Below, piece by piece: positions 39,613 through 51,118 of a stretch of 64,000 bases of DNA (positions are counted from its first letter, which is position 1; the number at the start of each line of letters is the position of its first letter). The DNA comes from Gordionus sp. m RMFG-2023 (taxonomy: Eukaryota > Nematomorpha > Gordioida > Chordodea > Parachordodidae). The stretch spans positions 23,917,120 through 23,981,119 of the forward strand of contig NC_088778.1 of the NCBI RefSeq assembly GCF_954871325.1, read 5' to 3'. Below the pieces are notes generated by a model. The model was given only the letters and a program-made list of their open reading frames with translations. It had not been told where the DNA came from and did not search any database. Both the position numbers and the translations under genes were made by a program.

Positions 39613-40630
39613 TTAATATGGTCTTTCTCCCGACAAAACTCTCTGCACAGCCGTGGTACTATCGTAGCCTTCTAGTAGACATATACCTAAAAATTTTCAA
39701 ATTTGTATTATTTAATTTTATAATGTCATTGGGGATAAGGAAAAAAAAATGTGTCATTCCTTCTCATTTAATTCGAGAACACTTAAAATATTGTTTTTTA
39801 TTTTAACAAAATTTCGCGCAAGCTTATATCAAAAACTTGATACTCTAGGTCGTATATGATAAGAGCCATATTATAGATTTAAATTATATTATTTAAAAAA
39901 ATAGTCTAAATATTCAGAACCTTATACGAGATGACCAATAGCTCAAAGTAAACATGGTAATTGTAATTATGATATTTATCATTTTAAGATTTTAAACTTC
40001 TTAGTAATCGTCAAATAGTATGTAAGGCAATATATAAATGTATAATTTTTTTTATTGAAGAAATCGCGGTTCTCCCGTGAAGCGGAGTCGGCGAGAGTCA
40101 TTGTTACAACACCGATAAACCGAATTTATTTCTAACCTAGAGCTTGCAGGAAAGAATTGGTTCTTTCCGGTTCTAACCCGGCTAAAATTTTTAAAGGATT
40201 TGCTTTGAGAGTTTGTCCTTTGGTGAATATAACGCAAAATAACGCCTTTTCTAAGAATAAAGATTTTGTATCTCGATCCTGGTAGTAATCTGGAGTCAAT
40301 TCTTCTTCCGTATATAACCCTGAGAAATTAGAGAAAATATGTTAGATCTATCATTTTTTTTAAAAAAAATTTTAAATAAGTGTTTATTTTACCTTGCATG
40401 AATCCAGTAGTAGTTATAACTTCATGAATTATGTCGAAGAGGAAACGGAAAGGTGGTTTCTGTAATAATTCGGGTTTTAATGGAGGCTTTTTTATGATTT
40501 TTCCTGGCAAATATATATATGAAATTCAATATTTATTTTTTAAAAAATATATCTATATACCTAAAGTGACTTGAGTTCTTTTAATAATCATATCCCAACT
40601 TTCTGGTTGTGCGATGTTTGCAGCAGCCAT
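39613..40630 (-). CDS. IFT54 (TRAF3IP1)-like protein, N-terminal CH-like domain only, copy 1
   Basis: Full-length IFT54 is an intraflagellar transport complex B subunit whose N-terminal calponin-homology-like domain binds tubulin and whose C-terminal coiled coil binds IFT20. Four exons, 40630-40561, 40503-40393, 40319-40137 and 39686-39613, keep frame and give 145 residues. Motifs matching IFT54 are [52 protein letters not shown] and [12 protein letters not shown]. The TAA follows that last motif directly, where IFT54 orthologues continue for several hundred residues, and no GT donor is visible near the stop. Only the CH-like domain is therefore encoded. It is the first of three tandem copies; a complete IFT54 presumably lies elsewhere. 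The domain identification is firm. The domain-only status is read from this locus. Confidence 0.85.
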
Positions 40631-41662
40631 TTAATTATATAAACTTGAATGGAATAATGTTTAAGATGTATGTTTATAATCTACAATACAATAACAAAAA
40701 AAAATAGAATTGATTTTTCTATAACTTATAATAATTTTGATTTATTTATAAGTTAATGTTTGTTTAGTTGATTATTTTGAATACTAAATTATAATATGAT
40801 AATCCTTAAAATAAAATGCGACCATTTTTCGTGCAATAACATAATAAGATCAAAATAACTGAATAGGTAAAACGGTGATAGAAGCCATGTTTGACTTAAC
40901 CCTTTGTTGCACGGGTTAAAAAAATCCCGCGAGAGACTAGCTGGGGTCCCCTCAGACTCCAATTTAGAAACACTATATCTTAGAATCAAATTAATTTGTA
41001 GCTTTTATATTGTTAAATATATGCTAAATAAACTCTATTTTAATGATTTCAACTGTTATTTTATAATTTAATGTTATTTTATCATTTTATGACAGCTTTT
41101 GTTAAGAGAATCAAAAACGTGACTTATTTTAATGTCACTATGTATATAAAAAAGTGAAAAAAAAATATATATAAATAAAATTATCTAGAATGTTTATCAA
41201 ATATTAATATATTATATTTTTTAATTAATAAAAATGATATAAATAAAGTATTTATTTAAGCATAACATATCAATACTAAAACAGATGAAAAAAAATTACA
41301 CGGATGATCAGGTGGGGTCTATGCAAACTTCATTTTATAATTCATTTCAAGAACAAAATCAAAAATTAATTTTGCACACAAATTCTTTACCTAAAAATGC
41401 TAAACTACTAAAAAAATTAAGTAACAACGTTTTAAAATGACTCATATATGCATAGTCCCACCTTTGCAACGAAAGATTAAAAGATGAACTATAATTAAGA
41501 TTGTAACAGTACTTATGTTACATGAAACTATAGGTAAATAACTTACGACACCTTTAACCGACATGTACCCTCGTTTTTTCTGAAATATAATTCCAACCCA
41601 TATATAAATATTATTTGGTAAAAAGAAACTCTAACAAACATCATTCCAATATCCAGTATGTA

Positions 41663-43588
41663 GGGGAGACCGGGGTAAAACGATAGGCATTTTGCATATT
41701 TACCAAAATTTTAAACAAGAGTCAAACACAACAAATTTTAAATCAATGTGTAGCCCCATCTCTCTTCTACAAGATAAAAAAAAGTGTAGCCCTCTACCTA
41801 TAATATTTTAGGAGCTATGATTAGTTATGTAAAACTACTCATTTTCGCCATTTTACCCTGGGTACAGGGTAAAATGGATAAGCACTAGGGTAAAGTGGTT
41901 AAAATAATATTTGACACATATTTATTGTTTTATTTAACAAATATTACAAATTTAAGATTTATTTATGATTTTTATTTAAAAACTAATCGATACAATAAGG
42001 ACATGTAAAATAATTATCATAATTAGCACATTTAGAATGTGCCCATTCAAGGCACATTGTACATTTTAGCCATTCATCGCCCTCGCGACTATTTTTATAG
42101 TTTTTATTACAAATAACACATAAACAATTTTTTTTTGATATCTTTTTTTTTTCTCTGAATTAATAATTTTTTTTTATAAGGTGTAGATGTTAATATTTCT
42201 GAATTCCTTTTTTTAGATATTTTATCCGATGAAATATTGAATAATTTTGGAATAGGTATTATAGATGAAGGATTGAATACTTTATTATAATTTTTTGAGC
42301 ATGATGGTAACATATCATGATAAGGTTCATCAATATCATCTGGAACATTTTCGTTCAATAATATAGATAAATCACTATCATTATTTTGAGTCACTGTAAG
42401 ATTTTGAGTCACTGTAATATTTTCATCATTATTTTCAAATTCAATATTTGAGTTAGCATTTGAATTATTACAGCAGATATAATCTTGTTCTGTAAATATA
42501 TTTGGGTTTAAAGGAAATATGCCACATGCAAAGAATCCATTTAATATATTATTTGATGTCACTGCCCTTGGTATTTCATTTTTTAACACTCCTGGAATAT
42601 CATAAATCTGAAATTGTTGCCCCACATGATTTTTAGATTGAGCATTATTAAAATTATGAAATACAATATAATTTCAATTGAGCATTTTTATTAAAGTTAC
42701 CAAATTAATAATATTTAGATTGAGCATTATTAAAATTATGAAATACAATATAATTTCAATTGAGCATTTTTATTAAAGTTACCAAATTAATATTGATATT
42801 TAAATTGAGTTATTAAAATTATGAAATACAATATAATACAAACAATATAATTTAATTATTTGTTTAGGCGTTAATCCCATAAATAACCTACTTGCTTCTA
42901 ATATGTAGTCACACAATCTAGATTCTTCTTCATTTGTAAATATTTGTTTATGATGATCTGAACTTTTAATACCAATTTTACATCTCCTTCTCAACGTTGT
43001 ATAAGGTATGTTAAATTTTTTAGCAGACAAATTTAATGAAGTATTATTTGTTATTTTATATTTTATGGCTTCATTTATTACATTTACATCTCTGTATATG
43101 GTTTTTCTTTTATAATTTCTCATTATTTGGTTGATACAATAAAAATTATAATAAATAAATTAATGAAAAATTAATGTGAATAATTTTATATTTTAACCGT
43201 TTTACCCATAACAGCTTTACCCCTAGGTGACATATATTATAAATATCGTTATTGCGTGACTTCTAATATAGCTAAAGATGTCAGATAAATTTTATTTTAT
43301 ACCTAATACATTAAGGAACATGTGTGCCAAATTTTGAATCCTGAGGATATGTAAATTTTACTAAAAGCAAAATATACTAGAGAATGATTTTTATATTTTT
43401 TGGGTAAAAAACAGTTTTTTAACAAAATATATAAAACCAGGTAAGTTTTTTAAAAGATGAACATAGGTAAGAAATTAGATATAAAAATACATCTTCACAC
43501 CAAATTTAAGGTCTTTATACTCAATGGTTAAAAAGTTATTCGCGTTAACATTGTTACCCCGTCAATCGCTTTACCCCGGTCTCCCCTA
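41663..43588 (-). mobile_element. pogo/Tigger-type transposon lacking its catalytic core
   Basis: The inverted ends GGGGAGACCGGGGTAAA and TTTACCCCGGTCTCCCC are flanked by TA on both sides. The minus strand first encodes an N-terminal helix-turn-helix of the psq/CENP-B type (43123-42800, KKFNIPYTTLRRRCKIG). It then encodes the C-terminal end of the DDE protein (42625-42107, YDIPGVLKNEIPRAVTSNNI and GFFACGIFPLNPNIFTEQD). The stretch between, which should hold the DDE catalytic region, is replaced by a duplicated 82-bp repeat, so the element cannot encode an active transposase. The C-terminal frame is open for 172 codons. A 13-bp palindrome pair lies at 41849-41878. Confidence 0.85.
42636..42795. 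repeat. tandem duplication, 82-bp period, inside the pogo element
   Basis: GATTGAGCATTATTAAAATT and the following bases recur at 42636 and 42718, with near-identical 78-base copies and a partial third piece from about 42800. It occupies the place of the missing catalytic region. Confidence 0.8.
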
Positions 43589-43699
43589 GGTTCTTAAAAT
43601 AATTTATCCATATTGTTAATTGTTTAAATTATTCATAATTCTATCTTTTTAAATATGTAAAATCCAATTATATATATTTTTTTAAACATTTTGTAATTA

Positions 43700-45545
43700 A
43701 TGTTAATTTCATCTATTAAGGAATAATTTATAGAAGAAACGAAATGCTGAGCTATTGAGTTAATAATCTTCTATCAGATCCAAATAGTATATTCATCCAT
43801 TTTAGTTGAATGCCCATATGAAATAATTATAATAATATGAGACAATTATAAAGTTAGTATTAATATTGCCATAATCTCCCACACAAATTTATTCATTTAT
43901 GAATATACTATGTTGTATAAATAAATCATTTTTGTATAAAAATGAAGTATTAGAAATATAATTTAAGTAACTATTAAATATATAATATAATTTAGCATAA
44001 TATTTATGTAAATATAATAAATATGGTCTCTCGCCTAACAAAACTCTTTGCATAGCCTTGATACTATTGTAGCTTTCTAGCAGACATATACCTAAAAAAA
44101 AATAATCATATATTTTTTATCTTTCATCATTATTGGGGATGGGGGGGGGGGATATGTTCCACATTTCTTCATTTAATTCTAGTACTTATTTAAATTTTTC
44201 CAAATTTTCTTCCACACATAAAATAATTGATACATATAAATTTAAATTCTATGATAAAAAAAAGGGTCCAAATATTTAGAACCCATTTTTAAGGTTTAAA
44301 TGATCAGAGGCTCAAGCTAGATATAGTAATTTTAATTATTATATTTATCTTTATAAGATTTTAAACCTCAGTAATCGTCTCATTGTATATAGAGCAATAT
44401 ATAAACGTGTAATTTTTAATTGATCAAGATATCATGGTTCTCCTGTGATGCGGATTCGGCGAGAGTTATTACGACGCAATTAACCGAATTTATTTCAATC
44501 TTACCTATCGATTGAAGGAAAAAAATGGTTCTTTCCAGTTATAAAGACTAAATTTTTTAAAGAATTCGCTTAAAGTTTGTTTCTTGGCAAACATAACGCA
44601 AATATCATTTTCCCAAAAATAGAGACTATATCTCGATGCTGGTAGTAATCCGGGGCCAATTCTTCATCCGAGTATAACTATGAAAAATGTAAAGAAAATT
44701 GTTAGAAATTACTATTTCCTGCTATTTATTAAAGTTTTGTTAATATATTAAATTATTTAATTCTTACCTTACATGAATCCAATCGTAGTAATAAATACAT
44801 GAATTAGAAACTTTTTGGCAGCCCGAATTTAAAAAAATTTTGTTCTACGAGAGAGCACAGATTTTTTATCCCAGCCCAACCTAACCCGATGATTAAAATT
44901 ATTTTGGGATTTGAGTTTACATATTATAATATCTATGAAAAAATTAAAAATTATGTGCAGCACTTATTTATATTGTCACCTTACATTTGTCAAACCAAAT
45001 TGCAAAACCGAATATAAAATTTTATTTAATTTGTATACATGTGTATGATAATAATGAAGATATAGATTTACCAATAGAATCAGAATATGGATAATTATGA
45101 TTTTTAATTAGTCATAAAAATATAAATATAGGAAATCTTTAATTTGGAAAATTGTGCTTAAATATGAATACATTACATGTGTAATATTAAAAATAACATG
45201 TGATTCTGTTTGACAATTTCTTGAGACATAATCTGCAGGTCTCCGATATAACTGTAGAAAATTTGAAAATACCTGTAAATAGTATTCATCAAAAAAATTA
45301 CTCCCAAACCAATTTCATTTTATATGTTTTGATCTCGTGAAATTTATTTATTGTATAACATAAGTTTAAACTCATTTTTCTCAATTTAAATTATATTGGA
45401 GTTAGAACAATCATAATTGAAAATTTGCAGAAGTTATATATAAAATATAAAATAAATTTCGAGAATTTGCATTAGGTGCACTCTGAAGGGTAAAATGGCT
45501 GATATAAAATTTAATAGGGGAAGTGGGTGAGATAATATCAGTGGC
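43700..45545. repeat. segmental duplication block containing IFT54-like copy 2
   Basis: The downstream flank at 43720-43935 matches 50932-51118 and 55290-55500 (shared phrases 'aaatgctgag', 'ataattataaagtt'). The upstream flank at 45380-45545 matches 53150-53325 (shared 'gtgcactctgaagggtaaa'). The block outlines the copied unit. Confidence 0.6.
44020..44812 (-). pseudogene. IFT54-like CH-domain gene, copy 2, decayed
   Basis: This is a broken duplicate of the neighbouring copies. The last exon (from 44091) still reads CLLESYNSIKAMQRVLLGE. The third exon (44678-44505) begins YSDEELAPDYYQHRD, then loses frame through a small deletion and has lost the GG that should complete its first codon. Only the 3' half of exon 2 remains (44812-44768, reading TTIGFM before the donor), and exon 1 is absent. 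The intron next to exon 3 is as well preserved as the exons, which suggests neutral decay since duplication. Confidence 0.8.
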
Positions 45546-47502
45546 ATAGGCATGGGAAATAAGAGTTTAACCCCGCCTCCCAAGAAAAAAATTATTTTTT
45601 AATTTAGTAAATTGATAATATGTTAAAAAAATTTAAAATAAACTATTTCTATAATTTTTATTTTATAAATAATAATTTTGATATTTGATTATTTAAATGT
45701 TTTTTTAAAATAAATTTAAAAATTATTTTGCAAAAAACTTGTCTAGTTTGTCATATTCTTTTTTTGAAAAATCTACTTTGTAAATTTCATTATGAAAAAA
45801 CAGTCATTAATGATAGGATAATTTTACGCTTAATAAGTGATATCTTATTTTTTGGTTCATAATCCCAGTTACTTTTTTAATGGCTTGCGAATGTACTAAA
45901 TATTAGCGCAGACCGGATAATTCTATATTCTTACTAGCATGATGCTAATTTTGACAATTTTTTATTTTTTATCACTAATTTGTTCCCTCTTTAAACCAAC
46001 TACCAAATAGAGTAAAGCCATAAAATATTTAAGTTTTTCGTTTCCAAAAGCTTGACTCACTCCACACTTAGAGCGTGACGTCATAGTTTTCATTTTGTTA
46101 ATAACTCAGTTTTTTTGGTGGTTCTCATATTTGAATAAGGAATTGAAAAAACTAGTCTAGCATTAAATATTAGCGCACACCAGATATTGTGTTTTATATT
46201 TTATATTTTAGCCCGATATCTATTTGGGCAATTTTCGAAATTTTCTTTTTTCTTAATACTGTCTACTAAGATTAAATTAATATCTACATGATAAAATTTA
46301 CTGAATAAATGCTTTCAGATTTTATGGTTGGCTAAAATTTTGTTACTAATTTTTTCCTTTATTCTGGCTACTATGCTGATTAAAGTGAAAGGAGAGTAGG
46401 GGAGTCCGAGGTTATATTGTCCATAAAAAATTGAAATGTTATAACTTATTTTTCATGTAAAATGTTTACGTTTTATATATTTTTATTTTCTTTTATATTT
46501 ATATTTATATAGTAGGGAAGGGAAGAGGTGCCTGTCACAAATAATGGGGAATAATAAATGGTGGGAATCTATAGGTATATTGATATAGAATGCTCAATTA
46601 TTTAAAAATACAACATTCTCTATTTGCAAAAATTCAACATTTAATTTTTTTATATTTTATTTAAATCGTCTATAAATATAAACTACAAGATATATAATAT
46701 GAAAATTAAAGTAACAAGAAAATTTCATTTGTATATTTTTTAACAAAAATAGCGGTTTAATTTACAAATGAATATATATTTTATAATATGAAATGATATA
46801 AATTAAAATATCATGTAAAAGTTTTTTGATATTTTTGGAAGAAAAAATATATTCATAAATTACAAAATTTAAGAAAAATTAAATATAACCCCATATAATT
46901 CATGAAAACACAAAAGTTTATAAAAAAACAGGAAAATATGTTTTATAGAAAGGTTTAATAAAATTTTAGAATGAATTATTAGTAAAAAAACAAAACTATA
47001 TAAATTAATGCTTAATGCATCTTTATTTTTACTGAACAAAAAAAAACATTTACCTGAATTTTTAATTATGTCATTTTATATTATAAAATATATATTCATA
47101 TTCTGTTGCAAATTAAACCGCTATTTCTGTTATATTAAAATAAATGCATCATCTTGCGTAAATATTTTTGTAACTTTATTTTCTTATTATATATTATTAT
47201 TATAATTGTTTAATATTTATATTTAATTTTCTACATTTATTAAAATATTAATTTTTAAAAAATAATTAATTATATCTTAATACTTAGTGCACATTCAAAA
47301 ATAATATGCAATCAGTATTTTAAATCAGGGATAGGGAGAAGTTTCTGGGATAGATTATGAAATTTCTATTTTATTTTAACTTAGAATGAATGTTTTGCAA
47401 ACAAAATTAAAATGAATATGAAAGAAAGTTTATTTTTTATATTTAAAATCTATCTTATATAAAATAATTTTTTTACTGGGTTTTTTTTTGTACTCTTTTT
47501 TA
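45546..47502. other. intergenic AT-rich DNA
   Basis: It holds the diverged 266-bp tandem repeat and a lone TAGGGGAGTCCGAGG at 46397 that resembles a pogo-element end. No gene is seen. Confidence 0.4.
45896..46400. repeat. diverged two-copy tandem repeat, about 266-bp period
   Basis: TAAATATTAGCGCAGACCGG near 45898 and TAAATATTAGCGCACACCAG near 46164, with their downstream phrases, align as two diverged units. Nothing coding is seen. Confidence 0.4.
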
Positions 47503-49398
47503 CAATGACATTAATACTATAGACTGCCGATCGTAATGCTAAAATCAAATTTGAAGTGGCAAAAATTGAAGTGACTGGTGGCCATTTTGTGTTTGTATCT
47601 TTTACGAAAGAAGCATATGATAATTTCATAAATTTCAGGTATATTTTAATTATTTTATATTTATAATATATATATATATATTCTAATTAAACACCAATTT
47701 ATTATTTACCTTATATATTATAGTATATATGAATCAAATTAAGGTCACTACTGAATATTTTACTTGAAATATTTCTGCTCTTTATTAACATTTGCAATTT
47801 ATTATTTAATAATGAATATCTTTTATAAGAATTCAATTTAATATATTTTAATTACTAATAGATTTAAAATGGTAGTATATTGCTGAGGAAGCAAAATTTC
47901 CTTTCATAAGTATGATATCTCAAATTAATTATTCTATTGTAAAAATTATATATGGCAGATTTCCTATGAAAGATAAAATATTATTATAAAAGTGGACCCA
48001 TGCTGTGAAGAGAGAGAACTTCAATGTAACAAAATATAGTAAATTATGTTCAAAGCATTTTACACCAGATTCATTTATTCCATCTGTTACAAATCATGTT
48101 CAATTAAGAGAGGGAGCAATACCATCAATTTTTAATTTTCCAAAGCATCTTCTAAAAGTAACAAAATAATGAATAATAAGTTATAACATGCAGGTTTCCT
48201 AGAAGCCAGATTAATTCAAAAATACATGAATATTTTTTTTTTAGAAATCAATTCTAGATTTCTTTTGTATTTTTATAATTTATGTCTTTTATGTTTTATT
48301 TTTGCTTATAATTATGTTATTCCTTAATAAATATAAACTATCCATTTCTAAATATATTTCTTTATTTAAATTTAATTCACTAAAGTATAAAAATCAATAA
48401 TGTAAATATATATCATGAAAAATACAAATAATATATATTATGTTATATTTACATCAAATAAAATAATTGTATTATTATAATTAATATGTATCGCAAAAAG
48501 AAAATATTAATCTTATAAATCAATAATAAATACAAATAATATATATATGTTATATTGTCTAATAAAATTAATTTATTATAACCAATAAAGTCATTAGAAA
48601 TTTTCAGATAATTTGTTCTTCACCTATAAATATTTAAGTTAAATAACATATTTTTATATTACTTGGTTTATTGCCCTTGAAAAAGTACAGCCTTGTTTAG
48701 TTTTTGCCTGATATTTAATTGTAATTTTTGATTTACTTTAATACCAAAATGATGCATTCTTATGTGCAGGTATCTGAAAATAAATTTTTATTAAAATCAA
48801 GTAAATATTATATATACCTTTTTATTATAAGTCTTACTATAATTTGATAATGACTTAACCCTGCCTCTTGATCAAACATATGATCTTGCAGGTCACTAAG
48901 GATATTTGTGCCTAATATTTTTGACTATATTAGACATTCTATTTTTTTAACAGCATGTCTTTTGGTTATTTCATCTACTTTTTCAAAAGCCCTGAATGAG
49001 CTCTCTATTATTTTGCATAAATTTGACACGCTTTGGGATGGTATTATCAATCCACCATAATTCTTAATTTTTATTAATGTATAATTATTGTCGTTTGCGG
49101 AATTATCAATTAGGGAATGTAAACAGATATCACATCTAACATTCTTTTCTTCATATTCAGTCGTGACCTTTATTTGATTCATATATACTATAATATATAA
49201 GGTAAATAATAAATTGGTATTTAATTAGAATATATATATATATATTATAAATATAAACATAATAAAAATATACCTGAAATTTATGAAATTATCATATGGT
49301 TCTTTAGCAAAAGATACAAACACAAAATGGCCACCAGTCACTTCAATTTTTGCCACTTCAAATATATTAATCGGCAGTCTATACTATTAATGTCATTG
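47503..49398. mobile_element. P/THAP-type DNA transposon remnant with 250-bp inverted arms
   Basis: Arms 47503-47758 and 49153-49398 are inverted copies of each other, both containing KIEVTGGHFVFVSF in opposite directions. The minus strand at 49182-48925 encodes CDICLHSLIDNSANDN and YGGLIIPSQSVSNLCKIIES, the C-terminal region of P-element/THAP9 transposases. The plus strand at about 47870-48170 encodes most of a THAP zinc finger (RFPMKDKILL, WTHAVKRENF, KLCSKHFTPDSFIPS, EGAIPSIFNFP). N-terminal and C-terminal parts therefore point towards each other and the RNase H-like core is missing. The element is rearranged and has at least one stop in the THAP part. Confidence 0.75.
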
Positions 49399-49462
49399 CT
49401 TTTTTATTTTCATTTCGGTCTATTCCCATTAAATATTTACATGTAATAATACTATTTACTAT

Positions 49463-49820
49463 AACTATATAAAAATATGTAAAAATTTATAAAATGACTA
49501 AATAAAAATATATATTAAAAGTATCGAAGGCTCTAAAAAGAGCTTAATTTTATAATGAAAATGTACCTAAAAAGCAAGCTTAAACAAAAACTTCAATTAG
49601 AAATTTTTAAACACAATTATACTTGCTTTTTTTTATAATGAAAATGTACCTAAAAAGCAAGCTTAAACAAAAACTTCAATTAGAAATTTTTAAACACAAT
49701 TATACTTGCTTTTTAGGTACATTATCATTATAAAATTAAGCTCTTTTTAGAGCCTTCGATACTTTTAATATATATTTTTATTTAGTCATTTTATAAATTT
49801 TTACATATTTTTATATAGTT
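49463..49820. mobile_element. foldback/hairpin element with 116-bp arms
   Basis: Arms 49463-49578 and 49705-49820 are inverted copies with one mismatch seen. Within, an 83-bp unit is directly repeated (49557 and 49640 registers), and each unit is itself bounded by AAGCAAG and CTTGCTT. No coding capacity is seen. It abuts the P-type element. Confidence 0.85.
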
Positions 49821-50309
49821 GTTTTGATATTTTAGTGTTTTATCATTTCTTTATAAAATTTAATATAATGAGATATGAAGTAAATAAAATGGTACCCTGG
49901 GTTTACTATAATAACTATAAATATTGCATGTATGTATTTATATAAATTAATTAAATAGTTACTTGTGGCTATTTATTTTGAAACAATAATAAATACGAAT
50001 AAAGTCCTTCCCTATTTAATTTCTATTGGATCCACATTTTAAGAACTAATGAAAATAAGGGAAATAGTTCTATTTTTCGACTACTTATAGCTAAACATTT
50101 AAATTTAATTTTTATTTCCATGGGGCTTATAGTGATTATAATTCCACCAAAGAATAAAATTAATATTTAATAAATGCTTAAATTTATAGTATATAAAAAT
50201 TATTTTGTTTTAAAAAAATTCCTTTTTTCTTTCATGAGGCCCATAAATTCTTCCCAAAATACCCCCGAATTTTTAAAATCTCAAGGCCTCGTGGGTCTAT
50301 TTCCCAATA

Positions 50310-50480
50310 GATACTGGCCTGTTAATCCCGGCGATCCGGCCTGGATTTTAAAAAACAAAAATTCTGGGCCGGCCTGAATTTTTTTATTTTTAAAAATTTT
50401 CAACCCGTCCAGTCCCGGATTTTTTTTTAAAAAAATTTCGCTCTAGACTGGCCCAGGTTCCAGGTTTTATATTTCGAGAC
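50310..50480. repeat. partial GC-rich hAT-MITE fragment
   Basis: The GC-rich phrases CCCGGCGATCCGGCC, GGGCCGGCC and CCCGTCCAGTCCCGG, each followed by T-rich and A-rich runs, match the 24569/27562 family. The ends are not definable. Confidence 0.45.
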
Positions 50481-51118
50481 GCGCCCCGGATAATTTTTAA
50501 GAAATAATTTTACGTTCATGAATTTAAAAAAAAATTTTTTTTTAATTTTTATAGATCATAATGGAGATTTAAAATATTCGGTTTCAAAATATTTGGCCCA
50601 GATACTTTTAAATTCTAAAAAAAATTGAAATACGAGTTCGGATCATGTTTTATACATTTATAGAGTTCAAATTAGGGTTCAAATTGAGGCCTTAGTAATC
50701 TTTCTGCCTTTCTGACTGAGGGGGGGGGGGGGGTGTCAATCAAGAAGTAAAAAAACATTTTTTTTTGCTAATTATGAATCTAAATATAGTACAAATCTCA
50801 GCATTAATATTTTATTTGAAATTTCTTTAAATAGTCTCGCATATTAACAATATTCCTATGTAAAATTCAATTATATAAATTTTTTTAAAATATCATTTTT
50901 TTAATAAATATTAATTTCGGCCATTGTAGAATAATTTATTGAAGAAACTGAAGGCTGAGCTGTGATATTCTTCTATTATATCAAATAAATATTTTAATCT
51001 ATTTAAGTGGTAATTAAAGCCCATATGAGATAATTATAAAGTTAATCTATTATTGGAATAATCTTATATACAAATTTATAATATCCATTAATGAGTATAT
51101 TGCATTTTATAATCAATA

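Noticed and set aside
40052-40237. 61-codon minus-strand frame
   Set aside because: It is a different frame of exon 3 plus intron 3 of the IFT54-like gene; the correct frame reads [15 protein letters not shown].
42636-42795. 82-bp tandem units considered as a CRISPR-like array
   Set aside because: There are only two near-identical head-to-tail copies with no unique spacers, inside a transposon in a eukaryotic sequence.
47008-47205. Plus-strand 65-codon hydrophobic frame
   Set aside because: AT-rich low-complexity codons only; no acceptor, donor or relative was recognised.
50174-50377. Plus-strand frame containing NPGDPAW
   Set aside because: It overlaps a GC-rich MITE fragment and has no gene-like features.
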